Shown: positions 10,986 to 19,071 of the stretch, piece after piece
How positions within the stretch are numbered: the first letter of the stretch is position 1
How the letters are laid out: every line of letters begins with the position of its first letter
Assembly (NCBI RefSeq): GCF_030687535.1
Contig: NZ_CP117437.1
Coordinates: 827,501 to 891,500, forward strand
DNA length: 64,000 bases
Direction of reading: 5' to 3'
Source: Pseudomonas sp. FP2335
GTDB lineage: Bacteria; Pseudomonadota; Gammaproteobacteria; Pseudomonadales; Pseudomonadaceae
Program-made: the position numbers and the translations under genes
The notes under the pieces: model-generated
The model's database searches: none
Seen by the model: only the letters and a program-made list of their open reading frames with translations
Told to the model about the DNA's origin: nothing

Positions 10986-12252
10986 GAGGTGTACTCGCAG
11001 AATGCTCGGCGGCGTCAGTACTGGCCGGGAGCAGGGCGAAGGAGCGCAGGCTGACCTGGTGCTCGGTGGTGTGGTAGTCGCGGCGTTCCAGGCGTTCGCG
11101 CTTGAAGCGTTTTTCGCGGGACAGGCGCGAGAACCAGTACAGCAATTCGTCGGTGGCACCGTCCGGTTCCTGCTCCAGCAGCCAGGTCATCAGGTCCGGC
11201 ATCGGCAACGCGTCTTCGCAGCGCTCGAGCATTTCCTTGACCGTGCGCGGTGCACGTTGGGCGTCGCCCTTGTGGGATTTGTGCGCCTTGGGGAAGCGCG
11301 CCGGTTTCGGCTCGAAATTCGCCAGGGCGTAAACATAAGCCTCCACCTGGCTGGCACTGCCGAGGAAGGTGCTTTGCGGGCGGGTGAACATCGGCATCGC
11401 CGCCTGCGGCACGGCGTCCAGGCCCTTGCGGCGGATCGCTGACAGCGCCAGCGCCGCACCGCGGGTCACGGCGTTGTGCCGACGGGCTTCTTCGCGCAGT
11501 GGCAGCAGCAGCTCGCGCGCATGGCGCAAGGTCAGTTGGGCGCTGGTCTGCATTTCCAGGATGCGCGCGTGGGTGCGCAGCAGCATGTCGTCGTCCACCA
11601 GGTGGCCGAGACGCTGTTGCTCGGTGAGCAGGCGCAACAGCACGTTTTCGACCTTGCGCACGCCCTGTTCGAAGGCGCCATCGGCGTTCACCAGTTGGAT
11701 CATCGGCTCGACGTATTCGTCCCAGGTCGCCAGGACCTCGGCATAACGCTGGCGCAACGGAATCTGCCGGTCGCTGGTCTTGGCGCGATCGGCTACGGCG
11801 GCGAGGGCCTGTTCGTCGTTGGCGAGCTTTTTCAGCACGTCCCGCACGCGCATATCCAGCAGGCGCAGTTGGCGGGCGAGGTCGTGGCCATCACGGATGT
11901 CGAAAGCGTCCTGGATGTACCCGGCCAGGCGTTCGAGATGGCGCAGGTAGGCTTCGATTTCCAGGCACAGGCCAAGCCGGTGCTCCTTGCGAAGATAAGC
12001 CAGGAAGTCGTGGATCTGCGCGTTGAGCTCGAAACGGTTCGGGCTTTTGGCGACAGGCACCAGGATGTCCAGGCGAATCCACACGTCCAGCAGGCTGGTG
12101 ATGTCCTGTGGCGTGCTGTCCAGTTGTTGGGCGGCCAGTTGTGCGCGCAGCTCGGCAAGGCTCAGGGTGCCTTGGTCGAAGTGTTCGCACAGTGGCTCAA
12201 GTAAGGCCCAGTGTTCGGCGAGGGCGCGCAGGACGCGCTTGGGTTCGATCAT
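10975..12252 (-). CDS. mksF: MksF, kleisin subunit of the MksBEF condensin
   Basis: This 425-aa protein starts MIEPKRVLRALAEHW. An upstream in-frame extension reaches 12357 but crosses the promoter region and is not supported. The family (MukF-like, JetA in Wadjet) has an N-terminal winged-helix dimerisation domain, a helical middle and a C-terminal winged helix that caps the SMC head; the alpha-helical, Arg/Glu/Leu-rich sequence fits. It is the first gene of the operon. Its upstream region (12253-12400) is shared with the divergent holD gene and contains two perfect DnaA boxes. Confidence 0.9.
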   Translation of the reverse strand: MIEPKRVLRALAEHWALLEPLCEHFDQGTLSLAELRAQLAAQQLDSTPQDITSLLDVWIRLDILVPVAKSPNRFELNAQIHDFLAYLRKEHRLGLCLEIEAYLRHLERLAGYIQDAFDIRDGHDLARQLRLLDMRVRDVLKKLANDEQALAAVADRAKTSDRQIPLRQRYAEVLATWDEYVEPMIQLVNADGAFEQGVRKVENVLLRLLTEQQRLGHLVDDDMLLRTHARILEMQTSAQLTLRHARELLLPLREEARRHNAVTRGAALALSAIRRKGLDAVPQAAMPMFTRPQSTFLGSASQVEAYVYALANFEPKPARFPKAHKSHKGDAQRAPRTVKEMLERCEDALPMPDLMTWLLEQEPDGATDELLYWFSRLSREKRFKRERLERRDYHTTEHQVSLRSFALLPASTDAAEHSASTPHAS

Positions 12253-12311
12253 GGGAATGGCCGGCTGGTTGGCGATGAAAAGTCGCGATTGTACTGCATC
12301 AGGCCGGGGAT

Positions 12312-12388
12312 TTATCCACAGCCGGTCAGTACGCAGTGGGCGATTGTTGCCGAACAACGGTAGAATCGCCGCTCTTTAGTTATCCACA
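12312..12388 (+). promoter_or_regulatory. Two perfect DnaA boxes in the mksF-holD divergent region
   Basis: TTATCCACA, the strong DnaA-box consensus, occurs at 12312-12320 and again at 12380-12388, same orientation, 68 bases apart. Both lie in the 148-base intergenic region. The second is only 12 bases before the holD start and so probably overlaps its promoter or leader. Binding by DnaA is inferred from the consensus. Confidence 0.6.
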
Positions 12389-12400
12389 AGTGGCCGAGCT

Positions 12401-13183
12401 GTGCTTATCGAGTCCCGACGTCGCGCTTACTTGACCGCTATGCAGGTGGTCAACTGGCTGCCCCGCACCGAACTGCCGTTTGCCGCGCCGTCGCGGCCCG
12501 AGCTGATGGAAGCGCTTGAGCCCTATGAGGCATTCGAGTCTTCGGGCGAGGAGGCGGCTGCGCCGGTGGCGCTGGTCAAGCCCGAAGCGCCCGTGCGGCC
12601 TGCGGTGGAGCGTGCCAAGGTCGAAGTGCCGCGCCCGTCGCCGGTGACCAAGGCGGTGGCGGCCGAAGCGCCTGCACCGGTGGTCAAGGCCCCGGTAGTG
12701 CCGCCGCCGCGTTTCGCCCTGCAACTGCTGCGGGCCGGGCGCTGCCTGCTGCTGGTGGAGTTGCCCACCGGCGAACGTTTCCAGACCCGCGACCCGGCCT
12801 ACATGCTGCTCAAGGACATGCTGCGCGCCGCCGGCCTGCCCGACAGCCCGCAGATCGTCGGCGAGCCGGTACGCTGGCCGCTGCTGGTACGCGGCACCAT
12901 GGACCAGGGCCCGGAAGCCGCGCGTGATTTTGTGCAAGGTTTTGTCTCGGCGCGCCTGGAAGACGAGCCCTGTGTGTGCCTTTGGCTGATCGGCGTGCCC
13001 GCCGTGCGTTTTGCCGGCGAAGCCAATGCCGAAGCCTGGTATCGCGAGCTGCAGGTTGAAGGCCTGGGCTCGGTATGGGCCCTGCCGGGCCTGGAATTAT
13101 TAATGGAAGAGCCACAGCGTAAGGCTGATGTCTGGCAAGCCATGCGCCGGCTGATGGCGCGCTGGAAAACAACTGATGAGTGA
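12401..13183 (+). CDS. holD: Probable DNA polymerase III psi subunit (HolD)
   Basis: This 260-aa protein is recognised mainly from context and a weak N-terminal pattern (RRRAYLTAMQVVNWLPR): the gene sits directly before rimI, the same order as holD-rimI in E. coli. From memory, the P. aeruginosa gene at this position has been assigned as the psi subunit of the clamp loader. It starts with GTG at 12401; an ATG at 12440 is a later alternative. Residues 40-105 form a low-complexity Pro/Ala/Val/Glu linker, and the folded part is C-terminal (about 110-250). It overlaps rimI by 8 bases. Automatic annotation could mislabel the Pro-rich linker as TonB-like. Confidence 0.7.
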   Translation: MLIESRRRAYLTAMQVVNWLPRTELPFAAPSRPELMEALEPYEAFESSGEEAAAPVALVKPEAPVRPAVERAKVEVPRPSPVTKAVAAEAPAPVVKAPVVPPPRFALQLLRAGRCLLLVELPTGERFQTRDPAYMLLKDMLRAAGLPDSPQIVGEPVRWPLLVRGTMDQGPEAARDFVQGFVSARLEDEPCVCLWLIGVPAVRFAGEANAEAWYRELQVEGLGSVWALPGLELLMEEPQRKADVWQAMRRLMARWKTTDE

Positions 13184-13628
13184 GGCTTTATCCTTCCGCC
13201 CGATGACCGAGGCCGACCTCGACGCCGTGCTGAAAATCGAATACGCAGCGTTCAGCCATCCCTGGACCCGTGGGATCTTTCTTGACGGGCTGGGCAAGTA
13301 CCAGATCTGGTTGATGTTCGAAGGCGAGCAGCAGGTGGGGCACGGCGTAGTGCAGATCATCCTTGATGAAGCGCATTTGCTGAATATCACCGTCAAGCCG
13401 GAAAACCAGGGCCGTGGCCTGGGCCTGGCGCTGCTGGAACACCTGATGTCGCGGGCGTATGCAGCCAGTGCGCGGGAGTGTTTCCTGGAGGTGCGGGACA
13501 GCAATACCGGCGCGTTTCGTCTGTACGAGCGTTATGGCTTCAACGAAATCGGCCGTCGCCGCGATTACTACCCCGCAGTGGGTGGGCGTGAGGACGCCGT
13601 TGTCATGGCCTGCACCCTGGTCGACTGA
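13176..13628 (+). CDS. rimI: Ribosomal protein S18 alanine N-acetyltransferase RimI
   Basis: This 150-aa GNAT-fold acetyltransferase carries the acetyl-CoA loop NQGRGLGLALLEHL (about residues 74-87) and the C-terminal LYERYGFNEIGRRRDYY signature of RimI. RimI acetylates the N-terminal alanine of S18. It is translationally coupled to the gene before it (8-base overlap). Length matches the family. Confidence 0.93.
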   Translation: MSEALSFRPMTEADLDAVLKIEYAAFSHPWTRGIFLDGLGKYQIWLMFEGEQQVGHGVVQIILDEAHLLNITVKPENQGRGLGLALLEHLMSRAYAASARECFLEVRDSNTGAFRLYERYGFNEIGRRRDYYPAVGGREDAVVMACTLVD

Positions 13629-13642
13629 ACACGACCCTCCAA

Positions 13643-13732
13643 TGTGGAAGCGGGCTTGCTCGCGAAGGCGGTGGGTCAGTCGATGAATCGGTTGACTGAC
13701 ACTCCCTCTTCGCGAGCAAGCCCGCTCCCACA
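13643..13732. repeat. REP hairpin pair with inner stem
   Basis: Inverted REP copies (AGCGGGCTTGCTCGCGAAG and CTTCGCGAGCAAGCCCGCT) with an inner inverted repeat GTCAGTC / GACTGAC form a nested hairpin between the converging rimI and the small minus-strand gene. It is the same family as the pair at 7285. Confidence 0.88.
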
Positions 13733-13749
13733 TGGGTAACTGCGATGTG

Positions 13750-13899
13750 TCAGCGATTACCGTCTATTGGTTCGCGCTCGGCCTCATCCAGCCGATTCCC
13801 CGCGTCAATCCCGTCCTCATCGACAATGCTCAAGTCGTATTCCGCCAGATTGCCCTTGTCATCTTCAACAGGCTCTGTAGGGCGTCGTGATTCAGTCAT
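13750..13899 (-). CDS. Small acidic protein of 49 residues, unknown function
   Basis: Reading the minus strand from ATG 13899 gives 49 codons beginning MTESRRPTEPVEDDKG and ending EREPIDGNR. A good ribosome site (GAGGA, 7 bases before the ATG) precedes it. The product is strongly acidic with no hydrophobic segment, so it is probably a small, disordered cytoplasmic protein. I recall a small hypothetical gene between rimI and the carbonic anhydrase gene in other Pseudomonas, which supports it as real. Function is unknown. Confidence 0.7.
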   Translation of the reverse strand: MTESRRPTEPVEDDKGNLAEYDLSIVDEDGIDAGNRLDEAEREPIDGNR

Positions 13900-14038
13900 G
13901 GCCAATCCTCATACTGTGGGGCTTATAGTGTGTGGACAGGCGCACCACCCCAAAGATTCAAGCTTATTTGCGCCAGGCGTGACCCGGACGGGGGGTTGTC
14001 AGTCACAAAACTGCGCACCATTCCTGAGGCTTTCCCTG

Positions 14039-14683
14039 ATGAACGAACTACAAGACCTGCTTGATAACAACGAACGCTGGGCAGATGCGATCAAACAGGA
14101 AGATCCCGAATTCTTCGCCAAGCTCGCCCGCCAGCAAACCCCGGAATACCTATGGATTGGTTGCTCCGACGCGCGCGTGCCAGCCAACGAGATTGTCGGC
14201 ATGTTGCCGGGCGACCTGTTCGTCCACCGCAACGTGGCCAACGTGGTGCTGCACACCGACCTCAACTGCCTGTCGGTGATCCAGTACGCGGTGGACGTGC
14301 TCAAGGTCAAACACATCCTCGTCACCGGCCACTATGGCTGCGGCGGCGTGCGGGCGTCGATGCAAGACCGCCAGTTCGGCCTGATCGACGGCTGGCTGCG
14401 CACCATTCGTGACCTGTACTACGAAAACCGCGACGTGCTGGCCCAGTTGCCCACCGAGGAAGAGCGCGTGGATCGCATGTGCGAGCTGAACGTGATCCAG
14501 CAGGTGGCCAACGTCGGCCACACCAGCATCGTGCAAAACGCCTGGCACCGTGGGCAGAGCCTGTCGATCCATGGCTGCATCTATGGCATCAAGGATGGTC
14601 GCTGGAAGAGCTTGAACACCACCATCAGTGGTTTCGAGCAGTTGCCGCCGCAATATCGCCTGCGTCCGTTGGGCGAAGCCTAA
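14039..14683 (+). CDS. can: Beta-class carbonic anhydrase
   Basis: This 214-aa enzyme interconverts CO2 and bicarbonate. The zinc ligands are visible: C42 and D44 in GCSDAR, H98 and C101 in GHYGCGG, the same numbering as E. coli Can. Asp44 as fourth ligand marks the type II, pH-regulated beta class. An in-frame extension reaches 13745 but runs across the promoter of the divergent 49-aa gene; the start MNELQDLLDN matches the family. The 3' end overlaps the convergent SET gene by 4 bases. Confidence 0.95.
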   Translation: MNELQDLLDNNERWADAIKQEDPEFFAKLARQQTPEYLWIGCSDARVPANEIVGMLPGDLFVHRNVANVVLHTDLNCLSVIQYAVDVLKVKHILVTGHYGCGGVRASMQDRQFGLIDGWLRTIRDLYYENRDVLAQLPTEEERVDRMCELNVIQQVANVGHTSIVQNAWHRGQSLSIHGCIYGIKDGRWKSLNTTISGFEQLPPQYRLRPLGEA

Positions 14684-15201
14684 GGTCGCTTGCGTTCGCG
14701 CCATTGGGCCATGAACGCCTGGCCTTCGGCGTTCAGCGGCTCATTGCGCCCGGTGATCCAGCCGCGGCAGTTCAACTCGCCACATTGGCAGGCGAACTGC
14801 CGGTACAACACGTCCTCGGTGTTGGCGTAATCCATCGTCAAGCGCTCGCCGGCCGCAATTTCCTGCAAGGTCCAGACTTCCAGGTAATGCAAATCGAGGA
14901 ATACGTTCGGTTTGCAGGAGTGCGAGATCAGCCCGCAAAACCAGCAGTCGTACAGGTGGATGCGTGAAGACAGCTGCAAGGTATGCAGGCGTCGTTCGCT
15001 CAGGGCGTAGCCTGAGAGCTTGGCGATGCGTACACGACTGTCAAAGGCGACACGTGCCTTGATCCCGGCCGCTGTGCCATCAGCGTCGTGCACCACCTCG
15101 AACAGCTCGGTCGAGGGGTAGCCCGTGCCGAGGTGGGACTTGAAGGGGTAAAGGCAGTCGCTCGCAACGGTTTTAGCCTTATCCATGGCGCGAGTTTTCA
15201 T
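14680..15201 (-). CDS. SET-domain protein (putative protein methyltransferase)
   Basis: This 173-aa protein contains a compact SET domain. SHSCKPN at residues 93-99 corresponds to the NHSCxPN S-adenosylmethionine/active-site motif (first Asn replaced by Ser), GERLTMDYA at 118-126 holds the catalytic Tyr, and a post-SET zinc cluster (C138-x-C140, C145) follows. SET enzymes methylate lysines; the bacterial target here is unknown. ATG at 15201 has AGGAG just upstream; ATG at 15186 is an alternative. It is a single gene, convergent with can, with a long perfect palindrome about 100 bases upstream. Confidence 0.82.
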   Translation of the reverse strand: MKTRAMDKAKTVASDCLYPFKSHLGTGYPSTELFEVVHDADGTAAGIKARVAFDSRVRIAKLSGYALSERRLHTLQLSSRIHLYDCWFCGLISHSCKPNVFLDLHYLEVWTLQEIAAGERLTMDYANTEDVLYRQFACQCGELNCRGWITGRNEPLNAEGQAFMAQWRERKRP

Positions 15202-15297
15202 AACTCTCCTGGGTTCGGCTGCATCGACCTGCGGGTAGTGGCTGACTTCCAGTCTTGCAGCGGATGGGTGCGCTCCAAGCGTCGCTCAACTTGGATC

Positions 15298-15331
15298 GGA
15301 TTTCTACTGTCAACCTTGACAGTAGAAATCC
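15298..15331. repeat. 34-bp perfect palindrome upstream of the SET gene
   Basis: Arms GGATTTCTACTGTCAA and TTGACAGTAGAAATCC are exact reverse complements separated by two bases. There is no T-run on either side, so it is not a typical terminator. It lies between the stop of the 389-aa protein gene and the SET gene start. It could be an operator or an RNA hairpin. Confidence 0.8.
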
Positions 15332-15348
15332 CCCGTTGCCGGTACGAC

Positions 15349-16518
15349 TTACAGCGCCGGGACCGTGATAGTAGGCGTTGGGGCGGGGTTCTTGAGCAGG
15401 CGCAGTTGCGCCTTGGTCGTCGGCGTGGCGCATTGGGCGTTGGCTTTTTCCGGGGTCAAGCCGCGCACGGAGGTGTAGAACAACTCGCAGGTCTGCTCCT
15501 TGCGCGTGACCTGCCAGGTGTTCATGCACGCCTTGAGCAACACATTCGGATCGCTCGCGGGCTTTTGCCCCATGCCCGCCTGCCAGCAGGCGGCGCTCAA
15601 GTCCTGGCCCATGACCTTCAAACCCGCCTCGTCGGCCTTCTGCTCGTTGCCGTCATAGGTCGCAGGGTCGGCCGCGTACCAGATGTAGCTCGGGTGGTTG
15701 GCGCCCAGCACCGCAACGGTTTCGCCGGCTTGCGGGCTGATCTGGGCCAGGCCCAGCACGGCCACGCTCTGCCCGTATTGTTGCTTGATCCAATTGCGCA
15801 CCGGAGCGCCGAACGCCACCATCGGCAACGACCCTTTGGGCGACAGGCTCAGTTCCTTGACCATGCGCGTCTGATAATCGGTGAAGTAGCTGTAGACGCC
15901 TTCCAGATCCTTGCCGGCGTTGGACGGCGCGGCGATCGGCGCGATGTCGATGATGGTCTGGTAGGCCGGCGTTTCGGTGGCCGGGATACCGTTGTCGGTG
16001 AGCAGCGCGGCCCAGCGGTCGGTGGTACTGGATTCCAGGTAATCCTGGGCCTGGGTCAGCGAGTAGTCCGGCGGGAAGTGCAGCAGCTCGATGCTCTTGC
16101 GGTTTTCCAGGGCCATGCCCAGCGGCAGGAACAAATACCAGTTGTAGGCCCACTTGCCGTCGCTGTTGAGCTTGCTGGCGCCTTGGTAGGCCAGGTCGGC
16201 GGTGTTGAGTAGCGTCTTCAGGGGCTGGCCGTAATCTTCGGGCACACCGCTGAAGGTCGCGACAACCTGGCCGTCGTGGTTCTTCACGCTGACCTTGGCC
16301 CTGCTGTAACCGTCCCGTTGCAGGCTCTGGTTCAGATAATGCTCGGCCGTCTGCTCCAGCGACCAGGGCCGAAAGCAGATCACGTTGCAGTTATTGGGGA
16401 ACGCGAACAGCTGAGTGACACGTTGCGTGCTGCCCAGCGGTACTTCGACGTCGGCCTGTACGACCGCACTGGCCATCAGTGCGGCCAGGGTGAGGGACAA
16501 CCTGGTCGGTTTGAACAT
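15349..16518 (-). CDS. Secreted protein of unknown function
   Basis: This 389-aa protein has a clear signal peptide (MFKPTRLSLTLAALMASAVVQA) and no further membrane segment, so it should be periplasmic or exported. I do not recognise the family. Several cysteines (for example in NNCNVICF soon after the signal, and CELFYTS and NAQCATP near the C-terminus) could make disulfides. The C-terminus is Pro/Thr-rich. ATG at 16518 is chosen because the signal peptide starts there; the in-frame extension upstream is not credible. It lies 122 bases downstream of the Tat phosphatase gene on the same strand, so they may be co-transcribed. Confidence 0.7.
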   Translation of the reverse strand: MFKPTRLSLTLAALMASAVVQADVEVPLGSTQRVTQLFAFPNNCNVICFRPWSLEQTAEHYLNQSLQRDGYSRAKVSVKNHDGQVVATFSGVPEDYGQPLKTLLNTADLAYQGASKLNSDGKWAYNWYLFLPLGMALENRKSIELLHFPPDYSLTQAQDYLESSTTDRWAALLTDNGIPATETPAYQTIIDIAPIAAPSNAGKDLEGVYSYFTDYQTRMVKELSLSPKGSLPMVAFGAPVRNWIKQQYGQSVAVLGLAQISPQAGETVAVLGANHPSYIWYAADPATYDGNEQKADEAGLKVMGQDLSAACWQAGMGQKPASDPNVLLKACMNTWQVTRKEQTCELFYTSVRGLTPEKANAQCATPTTKAQLRLLKNPAPTPTITVPAL

Positions 16519-16640
16519 GTGTGATTCCTTGTCAGCGAAAGCCCGTCTGCGCGGGATGAAAGCCCACTCCCACACAGTAGCGGCTGACCGGGAAAACCGC
16601 GTGCTAAATCGCCGGGCATGTCGTTATTGGATAAGAAAAC

Positions 16641-18341
16641 CTACAGGTTGAACTGCAAGGCGTTGCTCAAGTCACCCATGGGCTTCTGGCCGCGGGCGAT
16701 CATGGCGTCATCACGCTGCTTGAGGCCATCGAGGGTTTCCAGCTGGAACACCCGGGTGATCAGGCGCAGGATCGACGCCGTGTCGTACACCGTGTGATCC
16801 ACCGTGCCCTTGCGTGCAAACGGCGACACCACCAACGCCGGAATCCGCGTGCCAGGGCCCCAGCGGTCGCCCTTGGGCGGCGCGACGTGGTCCCACCAGC
16901 CGCCGTTTTCATCAACGGTGACGACCACTACCATGTTTTTCCACTGCGGGCTCTCTTGCAGCACCTTCAAGGCGCGGGCGATATGGCGGTCGCCGGAGGC
17001 TATGTCGGCGTAACCGGCGTGCATGTTCAGGTTGCCCTGGGGTTTGTAGAAGGTCACGGCAGGCAGCTTGCCGGCTTGGGCGTCGGCGAAAAACGTGTTG
17101 GTGCTGGACTCATCGCCCAAACCGCCATCACGCAGGCGCTTGTCCCGTTCGGCACGGTTTTGCGGCCCTTGTTGCTTGAAGTAGTTGAACGGCTGGTGGT
17201 GATACTGGAAGTTCGGGATCTTGGGGATACCCCCCGAGTCCTTGAACTGGTCCAGCGTCGCCTGCCATGCACCGGCATACCAGGCCCAGTCGACGTTCTT
17301 TTTCGACAGCTTGTCGCCGATGTGTTCGTGGGTTTGCGGCACCAGCACGTTGGGCAGGTCGGCCTTGGCGTAGTCCGGGTTTTGCGGGTCGCGAATCCAG
17401 GTCGGCCAGTAGGGCGGGGCGAGGGTGTTGACCCCATAACCGTCCGGGGTCAGCGCGCTGGGGCCGAACTGCGGCGCGCCGGTCATGGCGCTGGCCGGGG
17501 ACTTGTCCAGGGGCTTGAGGCGTGTGTCGGTGGGGTCATCGCTTTGCAGGGTGGCGATCTGTGCCTTGGCCACCGACTGCGCGGCGTTCGGGTAAAACGG
17601 CGCGGTGGCGCTGATCAGGTACTGGTGGTTGAGGAACGAGCCACCAAACGCGCCCTGGAAGAAGTTATCGCAGAGCACAAACTCCTTGGCCACGTCCCAC
17701 AGGCGCAGGGAATAACGGCTCTGGGCGTAATACCCCATCACCAGCCCGCCGGAATCGCCCCAGGCGACAAAGTTGTCGTTCTTGCCGCCATTGATCTGCA
17801 TCTGGTTCTGGTAGAACACGTGCCACAAGTCGCGGGTCACCAGGCCCAAGGGCAGGTCTTCAGCGTTCGGGCCCTTGAGCGCGAACGGCGCATTGGGCAG
17901 GCCCTGCTGGAATTGCACTTCGCTGGGGTACGTCACCCCGTCGACGCTTTGCGGGCCGACTTGCAACACGCCGCCCCAGACCGCAGGCAGGGTGGTCAGC
18001 AGGCTGCCGTCGCGGTCGCGTTGCTGCGCGTCGGCAGGCTTGAGCGCCGACAGCGGTTTCTCAACGCCGGGGAAATCTGCAAACAGGTTGTTGAAGCTGC
18101 GGTTCTCGGCGTAGATCACCACCACGGTTTTCACCTGGTCGTGCAAGACCTTGTCCAGCTCCTGCGGTGTAAGTGGTCGCGCCGTCGGCTTGCCCGGGGC
18201 CTCGCTGGGATTGCCGCAGGCACTCAAGGTCGCGCCTACCCCCAGCACCGCCGCGCCCCCCAGGAAGCGCCGACGGCTGCTGTCTACTGGCGCTTGGGCG
18301 GTGGAATCGGGGGAGGGGCGGTCTTCGTGCTCATCACTCAT
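16641..18341 (-). CDS. Tat-exported phosphoesterase-family protein (acid phosphatase/phospholipase C type)
   Basis: This 566-aa protein starts MSDEHEDRPS. A twin-arginine signal SRRRFLGG lies at residues 22-29, followed by a hydrophobic stretch and a lipobox LSAC (C42), so it is probably folded in the cytoplasm, exported by Tat and lipid-anchored. The mature part belongs to the phosphoesterase family of phospholipase C and AcpA-type acid phosphatases: YAENRSFNNLF near residue 75 gives the metal-binding Glu-Asn, and VDENGGWWDHVAPP near 495 gives the second metal site. Substrate (phospholipid or phosphomonoester) cannot be told. AAGGA sits 9 bases before the ATG. Confidence 0.85.
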   Translation of the reverse strand: MSDEHEDRPSPDSTAQAPVDSSRRRFLGGAAVLGVGATLSACGNPSEAPGKPTARPLTPQELDKVLHDQVKTVVVIYAENRSFNNLFADFPGVEKPLSALKPADAQQRDRDGSLLTTLPAVWGGVLQVGPQSVDGVTYPSEVQFQQGLPNAPFALKGPNAEDLPLGLVTRDLWHVFYQNQMQINGGKNDNFVAWGDSGGLVMGYYAQSRYSLRLWDVAKEFVLCDNFFQGAFGGSFLNHQYLISATAPFYPNAAQSVAKAQIATLQSDDPTDTRLKPLDKSPASAMTGAPQFGPSALTPDGYGVNTLAPPYWPTWIRDPQNPDYAKADLPNVLVPQTHEHIGDKLSKKNVDWAWYAGAWQATLDQFKDSGGIPKIPNFQYHHQPFNYFKQQGPQNRAERDKRLRDGGLGDESSTNTFFADAQAGKLPAVTFYKPQGNLNMHAGYADIASGDRHIARALKVLQESPQWKNMVVVVTVDENGGWWDHVAPPKGDRWGPGTRIPALVVSPFARKGTVDHTVYDTASILRLITRVFQLETLDGLKQRDDAMIARGQKPMGDLSNALQFNL

Positions 18342-18437
18342 TGCGGGGAGTCCTTGCTGGCGAAATGTTGCAAGATATTTCGCAGGACGGTAGCAATGCA
18401 ATGTGACGGAACGAAGACAGGAGGTTACGTCAGAAGG

Positions 18438-18758
18438 TCACAGCAGGCGCAGTGCCAGTTGGCTGCCGGCGCGCAAATACTCCACCTGGGCCGTCAGTGC
18501 ATCCCTGACGATTGCCTCGCCGGTGTCGGTCAGCTTGGCTTTTTTGGCGTCGATGACACTGGTCTGCAATAGCTGCATCGTCACGTCCATCGCTTTCTGG
18601 AAGGCCGTCACGTTGTTGTGCAGGCCAAACTCCTTGATAACGGCCGCCATGCGGCGATCAGCATCGTCGCGCAGGGCCCTGTACTCGACGAACGAAACGT
18701 TGTCGTCCTTGTAAATATCGTTGATCAACTCTTCCAGTGATTTGGACAGGGGCGTCAT
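18438..18758 (-). CDS. Small helical protein, unknown function
   Basis: This 106-aa protein begins MTPLSKSLEELINDIYKDD and is rich in Ala, Leu, Asp and Lys, with a likely all-helical soluble fold and no signal or membrane segment. An AAGGAAA ribosome site lies 5 bases upstream of the ATG. I do not recognise the family. It is on the same strand as the Tat phosphatase gene and 96 bases upstream of it, so co-transcription is possible. Confidence 0.65.
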   Translation of the reverse strand: MTPLSKSLEELINDIYKDDNVSFVEYRALRDDADRRMAAVIKEFGLHNNVTAFQKAMDVTMQLLQTSVIDAKKAKLTDTGEAIVRDALTAQVEYLRAGSQLALRLL

Positions 18759-19071
18759 CGGATTTTCCTTGGTGGTTCGTGAGAGGGAAGCCGAGTCAGG
18801 TTAATCAAAGGTGCTGGCGAAAGGAGTCAGGGGAGGGCATCGTCTGAAGTAGGACAACCCCACGCGTCTAATCAGAAAGGTGTTGCTTCACGCCACAAGC
18901 CAGAAGCCCGCCACTTGAAGTGCGCTGCCAACCTTGCGACTGCGCCCATCGGCAAGGGAATGCAGTTATCTCCATCGATCCATGGGGAAAACAAATACAT
19001 CTTGCGCGATTGCCATCATCCCGCCCAGCTCATAACCTGCACGCCATTTTGTTTGTCTGCCGAGCCTCACC
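18759..19071. other. Intergenic region, no gene seen
   Basis: These 313 bases separate the divergent 106-aa gene and the MFS gene. I see no open frame with a ribosome site, no strong hairpin and no tRNA. It should carry both promoters, but I cannot place them reliably. Confidence 0.6.

Noticed and set aside
16794..18572. A 592-codon open frame on the plus strand
   Set aside because: It is antisense to the Tat phosphatase gene, which has signal and active-site motifs; the plus frame has none.
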